Below, one piece after another: positions 10,103 through 20,952 of a stretch of DNA of 64,000 bases. The number at the start of each line of letters is the position of its first letter. The stretch's first letter is position 1. Origin of the DNA: Begonia masoniana (Eukaryota > Streptophyta > Magnoliopsida > Cucurbitales > Begoniaceae); contig CM039509.1 of the NCBI GenBank assembly GCA_022432975.1, positions 22,475,432 through 22,539,431 on the forward strand, read 5' to 3'. A program made the translations under genes and the position numbers. The notes beneath the pieces are model-generated. The model saw only the letters and a program-made list of their open reading frames with translations. It did not search any database and was not told the DNA's origin.

Positions 10103-12556
10103 TGTTAATACTCGGCTTTACGAGATATTAATATTATAGTTATTATGGCATTTTTTGGTAAATGTGTCAAAGTCAGGGCCGTTTCGAAAAGAAAGCCTTA
10201 TAAATCCTAACGATTACTTGGAATTTTAGGAAATAGGAAATTTCGGAATAAGAACGCTATATTCCGCGTAATTACCTCTATCGTAATGTAAAGGACGTTT
10301 TAGTAAAAATAGTAAATGAAGTCCAAATTGCGAACGGACAGTTTTAATAAAGCCCTGGTAATGAATAAGAGATATCTGCAAAATATGGAGTTTTCGAGAA
10401 TCCGAATCTTTGGCCGATTAACGATACGAAAGACGAAACATATATAAAAACTATGGAAGGGCATTTTAGTAATTTGACAAATCAAATTTTATAAAATAAC
10501 ACAAAATTCTTTTCTCCTCATTTCTTTCTTCTTCTTCCCTGGAGCTCACGAGAACAGAGAGCATTTCTCTCCCTCGACCGCCAGCGATTTCTCCAATTCG
10601 ACTCCGTTCTGACCTCCGATCGTTCCGTTTTCTTCACGTTTTCTCCTCCAATCGACACTCTAGGTATGATTCTATAGTTTCAGAGCGTTAAATTTTGAGT
10701 TTCGTAGAGTTATACGCTTAGGGTTCGTTTAGGGTTTCGATTAAAAACGCGATTTAAGGACCGTAATTAATAGGTTTACTGTGATTAAGTATATATTGAA
10801 CGTATTGGACGTTATTGGACGAATCTAATTTATTTAGGAAAAAAATGTTTGAATTTGAGAAATTTCGAGATTTTAGGGAAAACTCGCAAATTGTAAATTG
10901 AGGTGCCGAGCGTAAAATTGCTCGAATAAATAATAGCTCAATGAATTGAATTAGAACTTTAGGAAGTTTCCTTAGTTAAGGTTTTGTAAATTTGGACGAT
11001 CGATAGTTTAAACTCGTTTTAACATCGATATTATGTTTTGCCTCAGACAAACAACGCTCGTGGACGAAGCTTGAACTGCATTGGACCCGAGGTAAGTTTT
11101 CGTGATCTTCTCTGGCCGATTGGCCTACACCGTACGTCGAATGTCGTCTCGAGGAGTTTTGGAGATGCGTTTATTTAATTCTGCTTGGTTTGGGTAGCTA
11201 GATATAGTGGTTTATAGTTTACGCTTTACGGTCTTGATGGTACACATTATTGTTTGTTTACTTTAAGATATTGAACTGTTCACGCAACACTTGTTTAAAG
11301 AAAAGCATGAAAAAATGAATTTCCGCAAGGGGTTTTAAAGATAATGTAAAGGATAAAAAATGGCCGAAAGGCATATTGGCCGAAAGGCATATCAGCCGAA
11401 AGGCATATCGTTTATCGGTCACGCGAGATGGGGCTCAGGCACAGCTGTACGTGTTGTAAACGTGTACCCCCCTCCTCTAGCTGGAAAGAGTAGTCCGCCC
11501 GCTGGATAAGCTCTCTTCGGTTAGAGGGTTAGGGTCTCGGTGACACCCACAGTAAAGTAAAGTAAAGAAAATGATGCATGATTTACAGATTCATATGCAC
11601 AGCACGCATTGCATTTACATAGAGCTTATTGAGATTTTTATCTCATAGTGTATTCGTATGGTGTAGGTGATTACGAGGAAACAGGTGAGGACGAAATTCC
11701 TCCTCCTGAGACATGAGTCCAGTTGACAAAGAATGGTTGCGGTGGTGTGCTGGCGCAGTCGACGCTTACCTGACCCGTGGGGATGTATGTATAGATTTTT
11801 GGGTTTTTGGGATATTTTGGATTGATGATTGTCTAGACATTTTAGGATGTTTGATAACTGATAGTTGATAGGTTTGGGTATTGATGTTTTGAAATGTATT
11901 GGAAATTGATTTTATAATCTTTTGTTTGATTTCAAAACAGGAGGATTTGTTTAGGTTTTAAACATATCCACGCAGTTCGTTTTTATGAAAATGTACTTAG
12001 TTTAAATGTATTTCGAGTTGTTTATTGGGTGAACGGTGAAGTGTGAAAAGAATGAGGATATGAGTGAGTTTTTATTTGATGTTATTGTGTTGGTTAGGGT
12101 GTGTGTGAGTTGCATTTGTGTTGTTGGCGTAGGAGAAAATAAAAGAAAGAAGAAGAAAATGGGAAAGGAAAGAAACAGAGACGGTGGCGATTGATCGCCC
12201 AGGGGTGGGGATCAATCGCCCCTCAGTCGCCGCTATCTGGAGAAATCCAGAGAGCGTGGCGATTTGCAACAGGCGACCAGTCGCCTGTTGCAATCGCCGA
12301 AGGGCGATTGATCGCCATGATCAATCGCCCCTCATCCCCCTTTTTGCCCCTCCCCTTTTATGTTTTAAATTCATTTATTTTAATTGTTTTAAATTGCTTT
12401 TAATTTCAATTGTTTTAGTATTTGTTTTAAACGACTTACTAAACGAATTTAGATTCCGATTTAAAATGTTTTAATTCCGCTCACACGTACGAGATTTATT
12501 TAGGATAAAAAAAATAATAGTACGGGAATATTGGGTACAGTATTAGGGTCGTTACA
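10103..12556 (+). mobile_element. Element A 3' LTR, second and complete copy
   Basis: About 2.45 kb, starting at 10103 (TGTTAATACTCGG, one base damaged) and ending GGGTCGTTACA at 12556. Sequence quality is good after about 10300. It holds donor-like motifs (CTCTAGGTATG near 10660, CCGAGGTAAG near 11088), the GTGTAGGTGATTACGAGG motif near 11660 and the palindrome block at 12184-12330. It is followed by coding sequence of a different gypsy element (B), so A inserted into B; the right target duplication candidate is TCGTT at 12557-12561. Confidence 0.85.
12184..12330. repeat. Palindrome block in the A 3' LTR
   Basis: Same arrangement as at 2405-2540: GGCGATTGATCGCC, GATCAATCGCCCC, a GCTATCTGG...CCAGAGAGC stem and CAACAGGCGACCAGTCGCCTGT, then GGCGATTGATCGCC again. 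Confidence 0.85.
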
Positions 12557-13145
12557 TCGTTCCCATTTGTGTTGGGCAGAAAAGGAAGAACGACTTTTGC
12601 TTGGGCTTGATATCATCCGAGAAACTACTGAGAAAATCCACCAGATTCGCAAGAGACTAAAGATTGTGCAGAGTAGGCAGAAAAGCTATGCCGACCTGAA
12701 AAGACGTGAGGTGGAATTTGATGTTGGGGACTTTTTCTTTCCGAAGGTTCATCCTACCCGTGGTGTCAGCAGGTTTGGGGTGAAAGGGAAATTAGCCCCG
12801 AGATATGTTGGGCCATTTTAGATTACTGAGAGGATTGGAGTGGTTGCTTATAGGTTGGATTTCCCGCCTCAGTTAGGACACGTGAACGACGTATTCCACA
12901 TATCACAACTGAGGAAATACATTCTAGATCCGTCTCACAGTGTTTCGTGGGGTGAGGTGCCCGTCCAGGCTGACAAGACGTATGATGAGGAGCCAGAGCA
13001 GATTTTGGGACGTGAGCTTCGGTTGCTATGTCGTCGAGAGGTTCCATATGTTAGGGTGCTGTGGAGGAATCACATAGAGAGGGAGGCTACTTGGGAGTTG
13101 GAGTCCGAGATGACGGTGAGATACCCTTATTTGTTTTATGAATAG
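12557..13145 (+). pseudogene. Element B pol, C-terminal fragment (integrase tail and chromodomain-like region)
   Basis: This is the 3' end of a gypsy pol cut by insertion of A; its start lies left of the window. Visible motifs are [17 protein letters not shown] near 12666 (linker after the integrase core), VFHISQLRKYILDPSH near 12892 and VRVLWRNHIEREATWELE near 13052, the chromodomain-like end. One in-frame TAG stands at 12819-12821, where related proteins read through GPF-ITERI. Frame ends at TAG 13143-13145. The sequence is clearly diverged from A, D, E and F, so B is another family. Confidence 0.85.
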
Positions 13146-14068
13146 TAGTTGAGGCGAATTTCGAGGACGAAATTCATAAAAATGGTGAAAAGATGTAAAA
13201 TGTGCCAAATTTTAGTGAATGAAAATTTCTAAATAATTTTTTTTTTTACACGCAATATAAGTGGATTAAAATCACGAGGGTAGAACATTCGATATTGTCG
13301 AGCCAAGTTATTCGACAGTTTTAATTTGGAAATCGAAAATCTATTAAATGAGTTAATAGGTTTGATAAAAAATTTAAATGAATTAAAATAGAATTTTAAA
13401 CATTAAAATAAAGGGAATAAAATAAAAGAAGAAAATAGGTTAAGAAACCTATTTTCATTCCACCGAAGCAAAACAGAGAGAGAGATGGAGACGACAGCCG
13501 CGAAGAGGGAAATCGGCTGGCGGTATTTTGACATCCGTTCGACGCAATCTTGGTGTCAAAACATTCATCTCGAAGCGTAGATCAACGTTGCTGAGGGGCG
13601 ATATCGACGGTAAGCTCTCTTTCTCCCGATTTTTGCCCGAGAAGGTTCGGGATTTTTAGGCTTCGTCGATGTGAATTTTGGAGGCCGATTGTGGGTGTTT
13701 CTGGCAGGCAAACAACAGATTTGAGGTGAGGAATGGATGACGAGCGGAATGCGCAAAGAAAAATGGCCGGAAATCGCAATTTCCGACGGCGGTTTAGACG
13801 GTCGAGTGAACTCGGCCGACAGCAAGTTCCCTCGGCTGTGGGCCAAGTTGGCCCAGACCCGTTGCAAAACGGGCCGACCCAATTTCGGATCAGGCCGTCC
13901 CAGACCAGCGGTCTGGTGGGCCAGGCCAGGTCAGGTCCAGCCCATTCTGGGCTGGGACTGACCTGAACCAATCTGGCCGGGTCAACCCGAGCTGGGCCAG
14001 GACCGACCCAAACCCAGCTAAGTCGGGCTGACCCAGTTCGGCCCGACCCGACCCAGTCAATGATCAAC

Positions 14069-14146
14069 GTTGACTTGACTGTTGACCATTGACTTTGACC
14101 GACCGTTGACTCTGACCGGCTGTTGACTTTTGACCAAAAGTCAACT
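14069..14146 (+). promoter_or_regulatory. W-box cluster in the B LTR
   Basis: TTGAC occurs eight times on the plus strand, plus one inverted copy (GTCAA), within about 78 bases. TTGAC(C/T) is the core element bound by plant WRKY factors. Presence is seen directly; function is inferred. Confidence 0.7.
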
Positions 14147-14925
14147 AGTGCCGTTTGGGCCTGTTTCGCCCCAGTTCGCAGTTTATATCGTTTATAACCC
14201 CAATTGGATTTTAACGGGGTTCTTTTCTTGTGTTGACTCCCAGATTCGGAGGACTTTGCAAACCTCGAGACGATCCCCGAGGAGACATATACCACTGAAG
14301 TTAGGAAGACTCGCCTCGATGGTATGGGTTATTATATTTTCTGCGATATACCAACATAACATGCATATATGTATTATTTTGGTGGATTACTCTTGATATT
14401 GATGTCGGTTGTTTTAAAAACATGAGCATATTGCATTAAATAGGCATGTATACTTTTGACTTGATTAGACTGCCTACTGCCATGTTTTCTTGTCTTACCG
14501 ACGGTTTGAGTTGAGATTGATCATTATACTATGTTGTTGTGTTTTATTGTGGATTAGTTTTCTGATGCATTGCATAGTATTCTGTATTGCCATTTGGAGT
14601 TGATTCTAGAGGTAATCGTTTGGCACTCTTAGCGGGGCCCAGCTAAGAGTATCATGAGATTTTGCCCAAATGAACCCGTGTTTGAGGGTTGCCGTGTTAC
14701 TCCCCACACTTGTTTGGATAGGGCTCCGGGATGAGTGGTTGTTGATTCCCTCCGGGTTGAGTTCCCTCTTGTTAAACTCCTTGCATGTGGAGTTGTGGGC
14801 TCAGAGCTTTGGCTAGCCTTGGGTTCTGAGCTATGCTAGCCCTGTTACCTGACTTGATTAGTGTTTGTTCGTTGTTACAACTAGTATGATAAGTCCCTTG
14901 TGCGGTGTTCCCGAGGGCTCAGGGT

Positions 14926-15062
14926 AGAGTGATCGTTGATTCCCTCCTGGTGAGCTACCGTGTGATCTACGAGGCCCAGGGTATGCCGACCAATCGAGAG
15001 TGATCGTTGATTCCCTCCTGGTGACCTACCGTGTGATCCACGAAGCCAAGGGTATGCCGACC
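14926..15062 (+). repeat. 71-bp direct duplication in the B LTR
   Basis: AGAGTGATCGTTGATTCCCT starts at 14926 and again at 14997, and both units end GGTATGCCGACC. A partial third match (GTTGATTCCCTCC) lies near 14739. Confidence 0.85.
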
Positions 15063-15723
15063 GTGATTCCCTTGGTGGTTGACTATATCTATTCTCCTTA
15101 TGTGGTTTTGCCTAATGTTATTGCTGCCTTTCTGTGTTGGGTGTTTCAGAGGATCATTGTGTGGTCTTCTTTTCTTGTACACTTGACTATGTAGTACGGT
15201 ATGGATAGTGAGGGCGTAGTATGTATACACTTTATTTTAAAAATAAGCCCGATCGATCTATCTAAAAATAAGAAGAAACTTAATAACATAGAATTGGTTT
15301 TGAGAGTTGATACTCATTCATTGATAGTATAACTGGCATGCATTATAACATGAGTGGTAGGTATAACATTCCATACTGAGTTTGTCACTCACCCCAACGA
15401 CTTTCTCCTCCTCCACAGGTAAAGGAAGAAGGAAGCAGAAATGAGCTTGATCGGCACCAATCGATTAGGAGTCATATTTATTTCTATTTTTTGGCATTTC
15501 GTGAAATGTAAGAACATAATCTGGATATTGCTACATTTTTGGGTTGTAACTATCTTTATTAGTTCAATTTTTCTATTATTGCTCGTTTCTTATATTTGTT
15601 ACATTGAGGAGTCTTGGATTATTGCAAAAACTTCCGCACCCAGCTTTAGGTTAGACGGTGGACCTCTCCGAAGTTGATCGTTTAGCCTGGCGTTTCTGTC
15701 CAGCCCCCTCTCGGGTCGTGACA

Positions 15724-16147
15724 CAATGCCCAAGTGCTGTTAACATTCTCAAAATGCTCATCACCCGAACGTGCTCTGGGTTGCGTTCGGCCCAGCCACG
15801 GTGTTCTTACATTCACCCCATCGGCTCTTTATGAGGAAGAAACGAGGCTATTTCTTCAGTGTACGCAAGGCTTTTTCCACTTGCTGGAAGATTCCTTCAG
15901 ATACATCTTCATTCCCGTGTGGTGCTCTAGGTTTCCAAACGGCCGCGACGGTGGCCCCCGTCATCATTCCAGTCCATCATCGTCCTTTTCTGAGGATAAC
16001 CCACAGGTAACTCATCTCACATCCATCTTCCTGACATTACACCATTTCTGTTTTCTTTTTTTCTGTTTTGTTGTTTTTGTGTTGTCTGCTTCCGCTCACA
16101 ATTGCAGGATCGTCGAAGCTGTCTCTTCCAAGCCCAGGAGTATAACA
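15724..16147 (+). mobile_element. 3' part of a copia-type LTR (element H)
   Basis: The segment ends GAGTATAACA at 16147 and is followed by a near-perfect initiator-Met primer site, which marks an LTR end. Its 5' part was displaced by the insertion of element B and lies left of the window. It contains intron-like signals (CCACAGGTAACTC near 16000, CAATTGCAGG near 16100). Assignment to copia rather than gypsy rests on the AACA terminus and TTTGGTATCAGAGCC spacing and is tentative. Confidence 0.55.
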
Positions 16148-16149
16148 TT

Positions 16150-16162
16150 TGGTATCAGAGCC
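16150..16162 (+). promoter_or_regulatory. Primer-binding site of element H
   Basis: TGGTATCAGAGCC, an exact initiator-Met tRNA complement, two bases after the LTR end. Confidence 0.85.
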
Positions 16163-16937
16163 ATTGGTAGCTCTCTGGTTCGTTTGTTTCGCGTTTTTCT
16201 GTCTTTTGTTTCTTGTGTTTTTCTTGTTGTTTGTTCTCTATTTTCATTTTGTTCTTGTCTAGTATATTGAGTCGTCCATTTCTATTTACTAACCAAGATA
16301 ACCCATTTACTTGAGCTACAATTCTGTTTAGTTGGCGGCAAATAACAATGTTTGTTTGAAAGGTTAGTAATATTCTATCTTCGTGTTTTGTATTGTTTGT
16401 GACTATTATGTTTTGTGTTTTGTATCCCTATTATGTTGTGACTTTGAGTTCTTTTTGTACGTTACATGTTCATTATAGTTTCTCATATTCATTAATGAAA
16501 AACAAAAGGATCGTGAATATGTTGATTTTCACATATCTGTAATTAAGGAAAAGAAGAGAAATACTAACTTGATTCCATGATAACATAAATTGATTTCTCT
16601 CCCTTAACCCCTTAAGTTTCTTTAGAAAGAATTTTGATAGAACAATTCTCTTAATTGGGTGGAGAGAGGACCAGTTTCTTCAAAGAGTTACTTTAATGAT
16701 TAAGTTCCATCAACTTAATCTCTTCATCAATAAAAAAACAAAATACCATGATCAATAGGATTTGTGCACATATGGACCACATCACGCGGGTTTCATAAAT
16801 TGACGTTTGAATTTCATAATATTGGGTTTTATTAGTGTGGTGCTTTTACAGAACAAAAACAGAGCTGATCGATCGCAAACTTCCTGTGATCGGATGATTT
16901 CTCTGCCGTTTGACAGAGACATAATTCTCTCACCAAT

Positions 16938-17235
16938 CTTCAATGCAATCATTCGATGTGCAATCTTTAAAGCAATCGGTTCGATGTGCAATCTTTAATG
17001 CAATCGGTCGATGTGCAATCCTTAATGCAGTCGATGTGCAATCTTTAATGCAATCAGTTCGATGTGCAATCTTTAATGCAATCGGTCGATGTGCAATCCT
17101 TAATGCAATCGGTCGATGTTCAATTCTTACTGCAATCGGTCGATGTGCAATTCTTACTGCAATCGATCGATGCGGAATCCTTAATGCAATCGGTCGATGC
17201 GCAATTCTTAATGCAATCGGTCGATGTGCAATCGG
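16938..17235 (+). repeat. ~27-bp tandem array (CAATCGGTCGATGTGCAAT)
   Basis: About eleven units of GTCGATGTGCAATCCTTAATGCAATCG with variants (GTTCGATG, CTTACTGC). The open frames across it (repeating RCAILNAIG) are a product of the repeat. It is flanked on the left by TGATCGATCGCA, linking it to the GATCGATC blocks elsewhere in the window. Confidence 0.9.
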
Positions 17236-17471
17236 CAGAGATATCAGCCTCTGTTGTCTTCACACTTTATTTATGCTCCTAACTTTTTTTTTTGCTAACC
17301 AGGATAGACCATATTGCAGGAACTATATTTTGCCTATCTGACCAGTGCATGTATATTTTTGTTAGCAAGATAGTAGTCTGTTTTCTTTGTTGATTGTTCT
17401 CTGTTGTTTCTGTTGTTGTCAAAGATTTTCGTCTCTATTAGTTTCTATGTTTCTCGTGTCTATTTTTCTGA

Positions 17472-17900
17472 TCACTATCCAGAATATATTTCACATATGC
17501 ATAAGTCTAATCCTGCTTGAATATCCTACTTAATTCGTGAGAAACTTATCTGCATTGTTCTAATTATAATTCTGTTTTGGTTAATCAGCAAGTTTAATTT
17601 GTGTTTTACTTCTCTGTCTTACCTTTTTGTCTTGAGTCTTTTAATATCCAGAATATCCACGTCTGCATGAGATAACTTCCTGCTAAATTAACCAGCACGT
17701 TCATTTTGAAGATTAGCTTTAGCGTCCTGTTTTATTGCATAGTAGTTTTTGTGCGTTAATGTTGTGGTTCTATTTGAATAAAATTTGCAGAAGCATGATA
17801 GCATCTGGTGTTATATTTGAATAAAACTTTATTTCTGTTTCAACTATCCAGTAATATTCCACGTTTGCATGACTTATTTTCTCCACGTAACTAAGGGTAA
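17472..17900 (+). repeat. Diverged repeats with TATCCAG-AATAT-CAC-TGCAT core
   Basis: Three imperfect copies near 17472, 17645 and 17843 share TATCCAG(A/T)AATAT...CAC(A/G)T(A/C/T)TGCAT, spaced about 170-200 bases. Weakly conserved. Confidence 0.4.
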
Positions 17901-18559
17901 ATCTCATGCATAATCGTCAAGTAATTGGTTTAGCTAACTAGGTTGTTTACCTGGTGTTTTTTTTTTTTTTTTTTTTTGTTCTTGTTCTTGTTGTTATGGT
18001 TTTCACAAGTTAAACAGAGCATCTTTTAAGATTACATTATTTGCTGTTAAATGATGAAATTGTGCTAAGTTATACTAATTGCTTGAAACCTATTATCTTT
18101 TGATAATCTGTGTTTTTACTTAACGTTTGTCTTTGATTACGTTGCTATGTTTTAATGGACAAATGGAAGAATTTGTTTAATTTGTTGTGAATCTCCTCTG
18201 CCAATTATGCATTATAGTAAAATTTTATTGGCTTGAATGTTTTTGATATTTGTTTCTGTGATGAGAAACTAACTTTGGCAAGGAAGAAGTATTTTAATTG
18301 CTAAAATTGATGATGCCCAATTTAGAAATTTTGTTTAATGATTTACTTAATTGTTTAAAAGTTGACATCTATTCTTTGAATTTTGGATTAACAATATGAT
18401 TAATGCATGAACTATATCAGGAAATTCGAGAATAGTTTTTCGGTACAAATAATTTACATATACAATAATTATTTGATAATTGTTTTAGAAAATCATAATT
18501 GTCTTAATCCATTGATGAGCCTAAAGATTCATTTATCAAAATAAAAATATTTCTGTGTG

Positions 18560-18770
18560 AATACAAAAACGGTATTAAGTATAATGATAATTGAAATTGT
18601 AATTTTATTATTATTTAAAACAAATTCTATTAATAAGAAAAATATTATTAAATATAATAATAATTGTAATCTGCTTATTTATAAAAATAGTCTTTATTAA
18701 TATGAAAAATAATATCAAATATCATAATAATTTAAATTGTCATTTTATTATTATTATTACTAGGCGAAGG
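18560..18770. repeat. AT-rich imperfect direct repeats
   Basis: Blocks like ATAATAATT(G/T)AAATTGT(A/C)ATTTTATTATTATT recur twice, with TATTAATA(A/T)GAAAAATA between them, at about 100-160 base spacing. Confidence 0.5.
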
Positions 18771-19296
18771 CATTTCATGACGTAATTGACAAAATATATC
18801 ATAACACACAATACCACACATCAAATTGAAACAACTTTTAATTATATGAACATATTAGAAAATGACTTTATTTCTCATATTATAATATAAGTTCAAAATA
18901 CTGTTTTAATATAAGTTCAAAACTAACAAAACGTATTACATGAAAATGACGCACAAGACCGTCCACATATGAAAATGTTAGGACAGAAAAACCAACAACG
19001 CAGAGGTTAAAAACTTTATGGTAATAGCGCATTAAATTCAAATAGAAGGTAAGACGACCATAACAGTGTACAAGAATTAACATTGGGACATTGAGAAGGA
19101 AAACAAAATAAAACAGAAAAGTAAATAAGATAAGAATGGAAGGTGGTACACCTAGTGTTGGGATTAACACAACCTTAATGGGAGTATGCAACAAAAATGA
19201 ATCCTAAGACAAAAAGAAAGAGACAAACAAGAAATAATCAATCTATAAATGACAAACACAATGATAATATAATTCCTATCAAAGAGACTAAGATAA

Positions 19297-20410
19297 TCAA
19301 GTGAAACTCCCTCTTAGCTTTCTGAGCCTGATTCTCCTGCTGTTTTGTTGATAGTTCAGTGGCCTCCTGAATAACATGAACATGATGTGTGGCTCTGGAC
19401 GATGTATCGCGTAGTGTACCCACCCACGACTCAGTTGAACCCCGATTGCTCGCCATTCATTCTAAAAATCAAATACAAGACAAAAAAAAAAAAAAGAGAA
19501 CGTACAGAATGTGAGAATTGATACATCGAATTAGCCAGATTCGTTGAAAAAATGAAAGACTGCGGAAGCATTTTCAATCTAAAACCAAAAGAAGTTTAAC
19601 AAAGAATTCATTGACTAGATTCTAATCGGATTGCTGCAAGTAGAATGTATACAATCATTTCAATTGCAGTAATTCGAGGCAAAAAAAAATCATTCAATTT
19701 GAATCTTCAGGCGATGTTGAATCCCAGTTTAATCAGAATCTGATCGGAATTTACAGATCGATTTTCAATGTCATTGCATCTCATGACAATCGAATGAAAA
19801 TGATATGTGCATGGTGGCAGACGTGCATGGCATGGGTGCATGGCATGGGTGCATGGCATGGATTCATTTAGCAGAAGTGGATTATATTAGTTTAGCAGAA
19901 GTGGATTAGTTTAGCCGAAGTCCTAGCCTATATGATCGGTTATGGAATAGTTGGAAGTTATGTTTCTCTGTCTCTAGTTTAGTTTCTTTCGTCTCTTTAA
20001 AGTGATGTATTTCCAAAATAGAGAGGGAGAATAGAAAAGAATATATTGAATCTCTCTCTGTTACTCTCTCTCTCTCTCTCTAACTCTATCTTTCTTTCTC
20101 TTTCCACTTTTTTCTTCTCGAACCCAAATTCACTCTTATTAGAAAAATCTAGAACAACTGAAAAAAAAAAATCAAATCTACAGAAACAAAACATCCTCAC
20201 TTCAGTCAAAAGATGATTCTTGGGGAGCAACTTCGCTACCTCAGGCGGAAGCACAACATGCCTACACAAATTAAATACAGAAACAAATAATACATAAACC
20301 CTAACGAACCAAATCAATCAGGAAAAAGAATAAGCAAAGGACAAAAAAACTAGAAACTTGTATTCATGAGTGTCATCAAAGTACTTATCCGAATACTGAA
20401 TTTGACCCAT
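19297..20410 (-). CDS. CKS1: CKS1-like cyclin-dependent kinase regulatory subunit, 3 exons (possibly a damaged copy)
   Basis: CKS proteins bind cyclin-dependent kinases and phosphorylated partners and act in nuclear cell-cycle control. Exons on the minus strand: 20410-20358 ([17 protein letters not shown]), 20261-20201 ([20 protein letters not shown]), 19461-19297 ([20 protein letters not shown], then HRPEPHIM and [10 protein letters not shown]). Donors are AA|GTTTCT and GAA|GTGAGG; acceptors GTGTAG|G and TTTTAG|A. Total 92 residues; the usual plant length is about 85-90. The phosphate-binding region ([16 protein letters not shown]) is recognisable, but exon 3 has two extra residues (FM, a 6-base duplication TTCATG) between HIM and LFRR. 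Two extra A residues after the YQQ codons then shift the frame, so the usual Gln-rich tail is read in another frame and ends SFT. Arg of the usual YRHV is Lys here. Introns rule out a processed pseudogene. Copia J lies 540 bases upstream in the same orientation. Confidence 0.85.
19462..20200 (-). other. Second intron of the CKS1-like gene with simple repeats
   Basis: A 739-base intron bounded by GT (20200) and AG (19462). It holds a CT microsatellite near 20051-20082, three 13-bp units GTGCATGGCATGG at 19823-19861 and repeated TTTAGCAGAAGTGGATTA near 19867-19905. Nothing suggests an inserted element. Confidence 0.7.
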
Positions 20411-20604
20411 TGTTCACTGTGAAATACAGAAGCAGCCGAAAGATCCTGGGAGAGAAAGCGCAGAGTAAATGATAATTAGAGTAATATTTAACGTCAGTTT
20501 GTTCTCAATCATTCATGAAAAATTCAAACGATTTTTACGCAATTATTATTTAAGGTAATTATGATTTTTGAACTAAAAAACCGCATACAATTAAAATCAA
20601 TAAG

Positions 20605-20612
20605 TATTTATA
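20605..20612 (-). promoter_or_regulatory. Candidate TATA box upstream of the CKS1-like gene
   Basis: TATAAATA on the minus strand, 195 bases before the start codon, in AT-rich sequence. Position is plausible, but TATA-like words are frequent here. Confidence 0.3.
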
Positions 20613-20952
20613 AATAATAATTTTTTTTCATAACTATTTGAATTCTATACTGGGTAACCTTAAATATTCTTTATTAACCAAGTCACCTTTCATAACGAAT
20701 TGAGAAATTGAATCATTGCAGGCACAAGTTATTGACGACATGATTCTTTCCATGTATCACTAATTTATCAATCCGTTATAACTTTAATTGAAGAAACACT
20801 ATAACCTTCCACTTTAAATTTCATAAAGTATCACATGTTATTTGAAAACAACAATAACTGTATACACCATAATACAAATAACATCAAACATACAAAAACA
20901 TATCCATAATGAATTCAAAAGTGTTCACATAATACAAGTTATACTATCATAA

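Larger units (their letters stand above)
7140..12528 (+). repeat. Direct tandem duplication of the A pol tail plus 3' LTR (2 x ~2.7 kb)
   Basis: Unit 1 is 7140-9825 and unit 2 is 9826-12528. Both start with GTATTTCATGTATCTATGCT of pol and run to GGGAA near the LTR end; the terminal ~28 bases of LTR follow only unit 2. The middle (about 8130-10280), spanning the junction, is full of one-base indels, whereas the outer parts are clean. This may be a real tandem duplication or a misjoin built from uncorrected long reads. Confidence 0.85.
13194..15723 (+). mobile_element. Element B 3' LTR
   Basis: It begins TGTAAAATGTGCC after a purine-rich stretch (AATGGTGAAAAGA) that follows the B pol stop by 48 bases. 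It ends CTCGGGTCGTGACA at 15723, similar to the end of solo LTR N. Length is 2530 bases with TG...CA termini. It includes a GC-rich part (13840-14060) rich in GGGCCGACCC-like text, the W-box cluster and a 71-bp duplication. Open frames in it (for example 237 codons on the minus strand at 13582-14295) show no known domain. What follows belongs to copia element H; the right target duplication candidate is CAATG at 15724-15728. Confidence 0.75.
16163..19296. other. Degenerate AT-rich region downstream of H, no gene seen
   Basis: No gag-pol homology is recognisable. TTGGCGGCAAATAACAATG near 16332 resembles a decayed start of a copia gag but the frame ends after about 12 codons. The stretch contains three repeat zones listed separately, a T18 run near 17960-17977 and T-rich, intron-like sequence. 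The minus-strand open frame at 18880-19194 is hydrophobic, AT-rich and matches nothing I know. The rightmost part is probably the 3' flank of the CKS1-like gene. Confidence 0.5.

Noticed and set aside
13582..14295. 237-codon minus-strand frame
   Set aside because: Lies within the B LTR in GC-rich repetitive sequence; no known domain, and composition explains the open frame.
15734..16270. 178-codon plus-strand frame
   Set aside because: Overlaps the H LTR end and its primer site; low-complexity Phe/Ser/Leu tail and intron-like signals inside it.
16943..17341. 132-codon frame with RCAILNAIG repeats
   Set aside because: Translation of a 27-bp (multiple of three) tandem repeat, so the frame is open by periodicity.
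18880..19194. 104-codon hydrophobic minus-strand frame
   Set aside because: AT-rich, Leu/Phe-biased, no recognisable family; more likely the 3' flank of the CKS1-like gene.
19238..19456. 72-codon minus-strand frame starting MASNRGS with a hydrophobic end
   Set aside because: It is a shifted frame over CKS1 exon 3; the exon frame gives the conserved NEWRAIGVQ and HRPEPHIM motifs.
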